64,000 nt of DNA from NCBI GenBank assembly GCA_964035545.1, contig OZ037766.1, positions 26,316,343-26,380,342 on the forward strand. The letters run 5' to 3'. The DNA comes from Bugula neritina. Lineage: Eukaryota; Bryozoa; Gymnolaemata; Cheilostomatida; Bugulidae. Under the pieces are notes generated by a model. That model was given only the letters and a program-made list of their open reading frames with translations, was not told the origin of the DNA and did no database searches. How positions within the stretch are numbered: the first letter of the stretch is position 1; each line of letters begins with the position of its first letter. Positions 11,401-23,400 of this stretch are shown piece after piece. The position numbers were made by a program, and so were the translations under genes.

Positions 11401-14400
11401 ACATGACATCAATGGAGGCAAATTATTTCACTGAAGCATGTCAGCTGCTAATGAAGGTAAATAATATTCGCGTATCAGAAGTATGGATGAACTCTGTAAG
11501 TAGCTCCATCAGAGGGTTAGCTGCCTGGATGATGCATCAATATTTTTCTCGAAAGACCAATGAGAACATGTCACCGACAACTAAACAGGCTTTCATGCAG
11601 CTGTTGTTGCCAAAAGCTATGAATGAGGCTCCCGAAATTATAGCTTTGATAGAAAACAATAGTTATTCTAATTGTGTCATTGAGCTGTATGCTGTAGCTG
11701 CATGCCTTCACATATTGCTGCTACACGAGCTAGTGGTACTGGATGTCGCAGGCGCTTGTGCTGCTTCGTCCCAGTATTTTCCCTTGATGCAGGAAAAGGC
11801 TGGTCAGTATTCACACCATATGTCAGAGGCTATTGCTGCTTCCCAAATCTGTCAAACTGCCTACCTCAGTGATATACGGTCAGGTTCATGTTCCTGTTCA
11901 CAAAGAGGATACATAGCTCACGTCGAATGGAATGATCGTCTGACTGGAAGGGTGTATTACGAGTTACGAGTATGTACAGAAGAAGAAGCCCCCTCTCTTC
12001 TCAGCAAGATGGTACAGGAAGCTAAACAGACTCGTACATCTCATGAGAACGCACTGCATGAGCATCTCGTTTCACAACTGCATCATGTTAAAGGGCTAGC
12101 GAATTTCTGGACATTTGTGAGCCATCAGTCAAAAGAGCAGTTGTTTAAAATGTTTTGGGCATCCCGTAGCCTCAATAGAGATGTGCCAGAAATTTCAAAT
12201 AGCTAATCAGTTCAAATTACTTTTCCTACTTATCTCTCCGTTTGTGTAGCTGGCTGAGCAAGACCGTTTTTACAAGCCCTTTGTTTCCTAATGTTTCGCT
12301 GATTTTTGTTTATATCTTTGTTCAAGTTATTCAAATAAAATTTTATGTTTCAATAATTGAATTACTCCAATTCAATGATCATTAATAATTCAACGTAGTT
12401 GTTAATAATTACATGGTTTTTTAATTTCATATCAAGAATTCAAGACTGTTGTTGGTGTAAAGATGCATTTCACCATATACTCATCTCCTCTCAGCCTCAT
12501 ATCTGTTAATGCCCTATTTTCACAACTAATTGCACTTTTTTCTACTGTTTCTATATACAATTTTACTACATTACTTCAGTGAATAATATCTCTCGTATCA
12601 CAATGAGAACTAATACACAATTAAATTTTGAATTAAAAAACATCAATTTGTTGAAAAATGATGATAAATTTATTTATTAAACAGAGTAAATTTTGCTAGC
12701 CATGTTGTAAGTACATAAAACTTTTGAGTAGCAAGTTTAGTCAACCATTTGACCTTGACGAATTGATACGGTCTGAGAGTGTTTTATCAATCCAGTTTCT
12801 TACATATGCAGTTGACTTTGTAGGCTCTCATAGCTGATTTGCAAAGTAAGGTGAAAGATATGGAGAAATCACTCTCTCAGTCTATGTCAAGGGTTGAGGA
12901 GCTGGTATTAGGCTTGGGCAGGGAATCAGCCGACACAACAACTAAATATGAAGAACGAATCTCAGCCTATGAGTTGAAAATAACACAACTTGAAGAGCAA
13001 GTTGAAAAGCTATCCAGCAACCCCCAGGTTAGTAAAATAAAAATTACCGATGTGTTTCGGGTACACATGAACTTGTACATATAGGGTAATTGGAGGCTGG
13101 ATCTAACAATAATAAAACTGCAATTGTACACGTAATTAGTGTTGGCGTTCATATTTAAATAGTCGAATCTTGCTATGTATGTATATATACTAGACTTGTT
13201 ACAATTTGATTGATTCTGAGTGCATTTATACTTTAAGAAGAGCCATTTGCTGATGTGCGATTACTGTCAGCACACTGGACAAATTTAGCTTTTTTGCAAA
13301 ATGTTGAAGTTGAAGTTAATTTTTAAAACTACTTCAATCGTGTTTTTTCTTCCCTAATGTGTAGATTTTATAATATCAAGCTGTTACTTTGAATATCAAA
13401 GCTCAGATTTAGATAATCATCAACTGTTAAATGTTAACAGTTGAATAATGTTGAATAATGCAAAACTACGGGAGGTTTTTTTTTGCAGTTGCCACAAGCC
13501 AGTGAAATCATGCAAACAGTAGATGTCACTAATTCTGATTCCAATCAAGTGGTAAACAGCACAGCTTCAAGTGCTGGTCCCCCTATGGATGCAAACCCTG
13601 AAGGAAATGGATCACCTGAAGCTATAGAAGTTGACAACCAGGGTGGTGGGGAGGTGCAAGGAGAAGCCCCAACACAGTCTGATATTCAAGTCACTGAGTC
13701 TAACTGTTCTGATATAACTGCTGATCGTGTGCAGGAGTTAGAAAAGTGTGTTGCTGATAGAGAGGCCAAGATTAAGCAACAGGAACTCAAAATTTCTGAG
13801 TGTGAGTCATTCAGTCTGACATTTGATAGTTGAAAGAGAATTCTTCAGGCTGAGCCTAATGTTATTTGGTAAACCAATAACTAATGAGAAAGTTTTCTGT
13901 TCAAAATAAAAAAAATATTACTAAATCATTTGAAAATTTAACAAAATTGCTATTTATTTAGTATTTTCAATTTTAAATTTTTAAATTGATTTAATAGATC
14001 ATTTTCGTGAACATTTTTAAACTTTAATGGGAGTTTTCTCCTTTTCATGGGTACAGGACGTACAATTATAAAAAGGACTTTCAATGTAATTTGAAGACTA
14101 CAGAGATTCAAATTTTGTTGCATACACACTTTTAAGTAACTGAAAGACAAAAAGCTTTTTAAGCAGTCCCTCTAAATTAATAAGGTGATGTTTTCAACTG
14201 CTTTTATCATTATTGTGTTTACTCCAATACAGTTATGTGAGAAAATTTTTAGCATCAATGAAAAACTTGATTTCAATAATATTTTTAGTCATAGTTCCTT
14301 AAGCACTAAATACCCAACTTTTAAAAAAACTGAAGACAGTTCACTTTAACTAATGGAACTGCCTAATTCCATTTATTTGACATTGGAAAATTTGCGAAAA

Positions 14401-17400
14401 ATGTTAATAAGACAGCTTGTGAATTTGAATAGATGAAAAAATATTGCTGTTATGCAGTTTAACATATACATCTATGCTCTCTGTATCCCAGTGGTAAACT
14501 ACTGTGCAAAGTTGAAGGCCAAGTGTAAGCTTATGCTTGAGACGAATGACCAGTTAGTAGCCAACGTCCAGCAGATGGAGCGGAAAATACAGAACGATGC
14601 AAGAGGTGCTCGTAATATTCAGCTGCATTTCCAGGTTGGTGATTATTTCTAGCGATAGAGCAGTTCCGCATTGGCTGCATCAATGCTTGTGCTCTGAGTA
14701 AGTCAGTGTTCACTTCTATTAGGAGAAGTCGCTGCAACTACTACTTATGAAAGATGCGCCAAAAGTCTCGAAATTCATCATGCTCAGCAGGATTTAGTAT
14801 TAGTTTTGAGATATAATGATGATATTCATTTTATATCGTAAAGTTAATGACAGTTTAAGTTATAAGTTTAAATTTTTTGACTAATAGAAAGTGTATTCTT
14901 GATATAGGAGGCAGAGAACAATGTGAATGAGCACATAGCACATTTTCATACCCAAAGAGATGAAATGATCGCACAGGTCAATGAGTACGCCGCATCAATT
15001 GAACGACTGCGTGCTCAAATGATGCCATATCGAGAGTCTGAACAGGAGAGTGTCCAGATTATATATAAAGGACTGTGCTCATTGGCTGAGTTCTGTGGAG
15101 ACATTGATTCAACACCAGGGGGCAGTCTTGTGGAGATGACGAAGCTATTGGTTGGTATTTCTGTCACATGTGTCACATATTAGTGCCTGTATGTTTTTTG
15201 TTACAAGCTACCTATTTAGGTGGTTTTTAGGCAGGGAGATTGCAATACATTTATATTACAAGTATCTTGCTTTGTCAAAGTGATTTTTGTGAAGATCAAG
15301 ATATATATTTCATAAACTATAAATACTGCCATCTATTTTTTAGTATTGTCTAACTTGCATATTATATGACCAATGTTAAATTCATTCGGCTTCATTATTT
15401 TGTTTTTGTATGTATAAGATTTGAAGGACTAACTGTTGGTTTTGTGTGCAGGTGAACACATCTCAAAGACTTAAAGGCTTTTACAATCTGCGATTACACC
15501 AAATAGACTCGCTGACCAAAACAGAGGGGAACTTGAAGAGAATAACTCTCAACTGGAGGTCACGGTTTGAAGAAGGAGCTACTCTAAACCGAACTCTTGT
15601 CAGGAAGCTGGACTTGTATGAGAAGAAGATCGTCGAGCTCGGCGGTAGCCCGGACATTCCCGAAGAAGTTGAGACAGTTGATTCAACAGATCACTGGACG
15701 TTGACGGAAGAGCCAATGGACAGTGCTGAGTTGGAGAATCACGCGGAAAAGTTTGAAAAAGAAGAACTGGATAGATTGTATAAGGAGCAGGACAAGCATG
15801 ATAGGGAAGTCAGGCAGTTGCAGAAGGACTTGAGTGAAAAGAATTCTCTACTTATTATGTTGAAAGCTGATCAAGCTGAACTCGCTAAAAGTAAGGAGGA
15901 AGAGGTGGGCTCTTCTGCTGTAGATCTGGTTTCAGCCTCTGTTCAAACAGAACAGGGCGAATCTGTCGACGAAGAGCTACAAACTCAAAAGGAGATTATT
16001 CAGTCTCTGCGTTTAGAGCTAGCAAATCAGGCGGATTCGGAAGCTGGAGGAGCGATGAGTGGCTTACGTGATCGTATCGAGGAAGCCGACAATCAACTTC
16101 AAAGTAAAGATGTGGAAATTGAGCATCTTACTGCTAGAATTGGCAGACTCAAGTCTCAGTTGAGTGAGCAAGCGGACCAGTTAGAGGACTTGAATGTCCA
16201 GCTTAGTAAAAATCGAATACAGGAGAAATTTCAGCTGTGTGTGGGCGATAGTCACACTGCTGAAACTCAGGCAGCGTTGGCATCGGCGCTCTTGAGTTTA
16301 AAGTGTTGCAATGAAGACAAAGAAGCTCTTCATGTGGAAGTAGAACGTCTTCAGCAGGAAATTAATTCAACTCGCGCAAAGCGTGTACCACAGGGTGATG
16401 AGCAGCGTGTCTCGGAAACTTTAGTGGAGAGTGGTGATCTTCTGGCCGAACTTGAACAGATGAAAATCAGAAATGGTAAGCTTGATGAAGAAACCAGGAT
16501 GTTTAAATCTCAGCTGTGGGAACTGTTAAAATCAAGTCAAAACGTTTTCACTAAGATGGGTGAAGGTAAGGAAGATTTGTCCCAGCAAGATTCCAGTGAA
16601 CAAGTCAGCGAGAATACTGCTAAAGATTCTGCTTCTAGTGAAAACCAGCCTCAGGAAAACTACTCTGAACTCCTGTGCAGTCTGAAGACCTTGTTTGAAA
16701 GTCAGGTGCACAGGATATCTCTGCTAAAGAATGAACTTTGTCAGATACGTTCACAACTTGATTCAGAAAGAGTGGATAATTCTAGAATAGTACGAGAAAA
16801 TGACAATCTTCAACAGCGGTTGTCTGCTCAAAAAGAAGACATGGAATCTTCGCTCAGCAAGTTGAATGCCTCTAATGAAGACACTTTGAAGGTAGAGGTC
16901 AACAAACAGGAAGCTCAAATAGTTACGCTGCAGGAAGAGATGAAATCAGTGAATGACGCTTTGACCGAAACTAAGGCTCAGTCAGAACAGGCTATGGATA
17001 AAAACACTCTGCTGTCAAAGCAACTTGAGGAACTTCAAGTTCAGAATAACAATCTGCTGCAGTTTGAAGCCAAGTGCTCTGAGCTAGAAATCACCATCAG
17101 CAACTTGGAATGTGAGCGGAGTCAGCTAGAGCAGTTAATCAGTGAAAAGACACAGCAAAGTGTTAATTTTTCAGACCTGTTGAAAGAAGCGGAACAAAAA
17201 ATTGTTGAGTTAAAAGCCGATGTCGAGGAAAAAGAAGCATTGCTTGCTGAGAAATCAGAAGAGCTCGTGAGTTTAAGTCAAGAGAGTTCTGAGCTGGCGA
17301 AAAGACCTGAACAGCTCTCCTCCGTTATTACAGACTTGAAGACAGAAGTTGACAAGTTGACTGAAGATCTCAAGAAAAAAGATGGCGATATGACCACCTT

Positions 17401-20400
17401 GGAGAACGAAATGGCTGCTTTACATCAAACAGTAGCTTCATCTGCTGAGGATAATGACATTCTAAGAAAAAATGTTGAAGTTTTAACATCAGAAATCAAA
17501 ACCCTAAAAGAGGAAAAGTTAGATTTGGAAGAAACTATTCAGTCAAGTGCAGCTGACCGTGACGAAAAAGTGCAATCACATGAGTCACGGATATCTAGTT
17601 TATTGGCGGAGGCGGAGGGTATGGCTAAGCAGATAGAAGAGCTCCAGAGGGAAACAGGAAAACTTCCACAGCTCATTGAGGACAATAAGGAGCTGACTAG
17701 ACAGATTGGCAGCAAGCAGGAGGAAGTAGAGTCACTCTCTAAGAGGGTCCTTGAACTTCAGAGAGATCTTGACGCTGCCAGAAGAGATGTGATGGAATCT
17801 AGTATGAGCAGTCACAATAGTGAGGTGTGTACTTGCCTAAGCTATGGTCTCAGACAATTTAGTGTGTGGTAAACGTCAAACTTGTTTTGAGTGTTGTATA
17901 TTTCTTAATTAAAACTATTGAACATGTATGGTATTTTGTTAACTTTCTGTTTGAATTTGGGATTGTGTTCTCTTAGTATGACTCATTGCTTCTTGTCAGG
18001 ATGTAGCAACAGAAGACACAACTAAACTAAAGGAAGTCGAAGAGCGAGCCAACAAGTTTAAGTTGCTTGCTTTGAAGGCAAAGAAAGAACTAATGGAAAG
18101 CAAAAGTCAGGTATGCTTGGTCATTATAGTTTTTCTCATCCTCACTTGTTCAGTTGTGAGATTGAATGCTGTGCATGGTAATGAAATAAATCTGTTGAAT
18201 TATTGTTGCTTTGGATTACACCTTTCCTATAATTACTAACCTGTTATACTTTCATTGTAAAATAACATATTCTCAGTGTATATTCTTAAGACTGTTTTGT
18301 TTTACTTCGTACACGCTTTCTATCTGTGTCTCTTAGGTTGAAAAATTGAAGATTGAGCTTCAGGCGACTTCTAAGAACAAAGTTGAAGACATGCAGCGAC
18401 TAGCCAACAACTACCAAGTAAGTGTAAATATTTTCGGTAGTTTGCATGTCAGTTCGTTAGTAAACACATTTTTAATAGGTATTAACTTAGCTAATATAGT
18501 GTTTGATGGTTCTTTTTTGCCTTTAATCTGTTATATCTAGTTGACACACATGCACGCACACAACGTACGATAGTTTGAATAGAATGTTCTAATCAGATAG
18601 TTGTCTGCTGCACAAGTTTTCGGTTTGAGTTGAATGGGTAGTTATTTTTTCACCTGTGTGCACTTTCAGTTCCATACTGTTTCCTTAAGCATTTAATTAC
18701 CATGGACACTTCACCTAACCCATAATGTTTTCAGGCATCTCTTGATCTTGCTTGTTATTATATCGTGAAGTGTGATGTGTATTTTCAGCATCTTCAGCAA
18801 GACTTTGATAGGCTTCAGGATGACCTTGACACTGAGAAAAGTCAAGTGTCGTCACTTCAAGAACAGCTGGAGGCTGAGCGATCAGTCGTTGCCCAACTGA
18901 AGGTTAAAATCAATAGCTTAGTTGAAGAGAAAGACAACATCACGCAGACTAACCATCAGCTGCAGAGTAAAGTAAAGGTACAGTTCATAGCTACTGGGTT
19001 ATTACTAGAGGTGTATGTAATGCAGAACTTAAAGGAGAGTAGAAGGCATGTCTATATCTAATACGATACTCTATTATATACTTTTGTTTTATTGTGTCTT
19101 AGAACTATGAAAGCCAAATGTCAGATTGGAAGACAAAGATTTTGGCGTTAGAGAGTGATTTAGACGCTAAACATGGAGAAGCTACGGAGCTAAATAAGAA
19201 TATAAGCAGGGTAGGTGACTCCATTACTGTTTCATTTGCTATGCACTGGTGTGACATGTTGTACTCTGTAGAGGTATATGTGCCAGTGTGTTAACTATCA
19301 TGTCATGGGTTTCGCTTAGTGTAGCACTTCTTTTAAGTTATTATTTTAAAACACTTTACAAACTGTAGGTTTAAACAGTTAATACATGTTGACTTACTAT
19401 AACTCAATGCATTCATATACTTTGCAGCTGATGGAGCAGATTCAGTTAAATAATGGGAGCAGCAAAACCATGGAAGATAGACTTAGAGCCAAGATTTCTG
19501 AGCTAGAAGTCAAAGTTCATGAGGCTAGAGATGAGTTGGAGCAAGCCAACAGGGTATGTGACTAGATGTTTTTTCTCATGTTTACTATCTAATTGCATTA
19601 CTAATGTACTTGGCTTGTTATATAATTTACCATCGACTTTTCTATAATCCGAGAATTCTATATTCTGATTTACTTCCTGTTCTGTGAGTCACATCGGTGG
19701 TGTACTGTTTTACCAGCTGGCATCTCTATTTCCTACTATACACACTTCAGCAGACTCTGCATGTGTTTCCCTTGCCATCAGCCAATGCAATGCTAAAGCT
19801 TTGAAAAATTCTGTTGCACCAGTTTTAATGGATGATAAGCTTTTCTTACCCACTCACATGTCTCATTTCTACTATCATTGTTTGTTGTTTATTTCAGACA
19901 GCGAGTAAGAGCAGTGTTATGCATCTAGAGATTGCTGACTTTGAAAGAACTGTATCAAATCTGCAGTCTGAGGTCAAGGAGAAAGATGAGTCCGTCTGTA
20001 ACTTGCAGCAAGAGTTGGAGCACCAGAAGAATAAGTATGCCTCCGTAGAGAAAGAGCTAGGTACAGAGTGCTTGTGTCTTTCTATCTGTCTCCTCCGTAC
20101 AGAGTGAGACTCTGTATTGTTGATGAGCAGCTTGTGGTCTTTGTGTTATTATTATATTTTGTACTTAATAGGTTTCAAAACACACGCACACACACGCCCG
20201 CACACACACGCCCGCACACACATATGTAATAAGGGCACTGTTCATTACATACCCTCTCTATTTTGGAGTAGAGAAGGGAAACTGATAGTCTTTAGAACCT
20301 TTGTATATAATATACCTTGGTAGAAGACCTTTTATTAATGATTTGTGCCTGCATATTTTCTCAGCTCACCAAGCAGTTTATATTACTCATGGCTAATTCT

Positions 20401-23400
20401 TGTGCTAGTATACTAGCTCATTGACTGGTCACACAACTCCTCCACATAATTCTGTAGCATCAGCAGATCAGCAGAGAATATCTACAGAAGGAAGGTGCGA
20501 GAAGCTGCAGCAAATCATTACCAAGACCAGGTCAGAGCTGGATGAGGCAAGGCAGCAGGAGAGCCAGTCAAAGACAACTGACCTGGCAATGAGAGGGGAA
20601 CTGGAGTTGCTGAGGCAGCAGCATGAGGAGCTGAAGGTCAGCCAGAGTTCAAACCCTGTAATACTGTATAGTGCTGTCATACTTGCCGAGTTGTAGTTAC
20701 TATATGATGGCAATGGTCAGCCTACTTAACCCTTGTTATACTGTATAGGTAATTTTGAATATAAATAACTGTTTGGAATCCAAATTGCAAGAAGATACTT
20801 GATTAGAGCAACATATTTTGGTTATAAATTGGAACTTTTTAGTTTTTGAGGCTTACTTTAATTTGGAGTGCAGAATGTGAGCATGAATAGCTTCTATTGC
20901 TGCTCTGTCTGTACTTATTGTAGTTTGTTAAAGTTATGATGTTTACGTGCGTTTCTTGTCAATACAAAACTCAAGCATAAAAATTGTCACTGGTTGTTCA
21001 AGTTTGTTGTAATTGTCAATTGACAATCTTAATAACCAGGTGGAGATGGCAAAGATATCATCTGCTAGAATTACAGCTGAAGACAAGCTAAAGATGTCTC
21101 AAGACTCCCAAAGTAGACTTGTGAGATCAATGGAAAACAAGCAACGAGCTCTTCAGAGTGACCTTGAGAGTTCGCGAGAAAAGCTGACGGTTCTGCAGCA
21201 GGACTACGACAGCTATAAGGTTAGAGTTCACAGTGTTCTCAAGCAGCAGCAAACACGGGCCTCTGTGGAGGCAGCTTTGGAGAATGAGAGAGTCGAGAAG
21301 ACGCACTTGCAGGAAATGCTCTCTCAGGTCAAGGTCAAACTACAGGAAACTGTTGAGAAGTTGCAGACGTCCTTGTCTGAGAGTAGTCTGCTGCAAGATG
21401 AAGTGGACAAACTGTCACTCAAGTGTAACAAGCTGTCGCAGGAAATGGCAAATAAGGAGACCGTGTGGAGACAACGACTGGATCAGCTGATGGCAGAGAA
21501 CTCAGCTATAGCCTCAGAGCACTCATCCTCTATTAGCCAGATGAATGAGCGTAGTGAGGCTGTAGCCAATGCCTTCAAAGAACAGGTTAGTATATAATAT
21601 TCTCACTTTATACTGTAGAAAGGCTTTATAGTAATGCTATTCTCAAAGTGAATGGAATCTCTGGGTAAATTTGCTCGTCAATTTACACTACATTTGGTTT
21701 GTCCAATTGAGAATTAACTCTTGTATATATATCTGGCAAGTTAATGCTTTGGAAGAGAAACCAGATGGAATTGTCTGTAAATTTCATAAGTTATATACGT
21801 TCCTTATTCTGTTTAGTAGCTTACAGCTGCCGCTGCTACTGCTGCTGCCCTTCTCTCTCAAAAATTCCTTGAATCATTTAGAAATTTTACAGCACAATAA
21901 TTACTTCAGCTTAATGTTTTCCTGCTCATTGCAGTTGAAAGCCACTCAGTCTGAACATGATCTTCAAGTCTCTATGCTGACCAATAAAATTGAGAGATTA
22001 GAGGATGACAAGGCGTCTCTGTTTGGGGAGGTACAAATGTTGAAAAAGCAGGCGACCAATGGCAGACATGATCAGGTTGGTATACAATAGTGCAATAGAC
22101 ATGCAAGGTTATGTTTCAGGACTGATTGTCACTGCACATTGAGTTAGTCATCAGCTATTTCAACACTTTAAACTTCATTACGATTTTCCACACATATCAT
22201 CCCAGCATTCACTATGTTTTCATTGTTGAAATACAAAACCACGCATTTCTATGGTCTAATCCTACGAAGTTTGCTCCTTTAAAAAAGGCAACTCCAAATT
22301 AATAAGTCCTATTCCTTAGCCATATGTTGTCACGTCATAATATAATCAAACATGGCCGTTATTGGTTCAGTTTTAGTTAATGTTCCACAGTGCTTCCACT
22401 CACTCTGTTTTGAGTTATTCGATGTATTTGGCTATAATTATTTAACGTGGTCCCATTAGTTGGACAGCCATTCCGTTTTATTCAATTGATCAAACAAATT
22501 TTCACCCGTATGAGTTTTAGTTTTATTCAACTGAAGCTGTTCTTACTGATTGAATGATGAATTTATTCATATGGTGGAAGCAATAGTTACGTAGTGAAAT
22601 TAAGAGAAGCCAGTATACAATGTGTATTAATGTATTGAATTCAGGTTGTGGCACGTGTTGAAACTCCGGTACAGCTATCTACCGCACCTCTGCTAGCATC
22701 AACTCCAGATTTGAGGCTAAATGTTAGAGAGTCAGGAGAGGGTATGGAGCACCCTATTCCTCTAAAGATACCTCCATCACCAGCTACACAGTTCCAGGTT
22801 AGTGTTATTTCTGTAGTTAGTTGCAGAAATACACTTCCTGTATTTAAGTACCATGTCAGGGGGGAGGCTACAATGTATATCCGACAGGCTTCATTTAATC
22901 TATTTCCTGTAGCTAACTGCATACTTTAGGCATATTAAGCTACATTTTATATCCAGCAGGTTACATTTAATGCATATGCTGCAGGTTACATTTAATGCAT
23001 ATGCTGCAGGTTGCACCCAATACTATAGTCGGACTGGAGACTCTACTCACATCAGCAGACGACGACTCCCACTCTGTAGTTAGTCTCAACACGCAAGCAA
23101 GTGAAGGGGCAGATGATTCTAAATTAAAATCTAAACTCAAGTTATCTGAGAAGCAGGCGGAACATCTCAGAGAGGTATGGGATTTGTGTTCTCTTACATC
23201 ATGTCACGTATTTTTTTATAGATAATTGGATTTCTCTATAAACTAGGCATGGTCAAGTCATTGTTCTGTTATAAAGTCAGTTTTAACATTGCTCTAAGCT
23301 GTTGTGTGTTATAGTTGATTCATTTTTGCCTTACAGAGTTGTCACTTTTTCAAAAGAGATAGGATGTTGTAGCCAAGCGTACTTCTTGTTTTGCCGCCTC

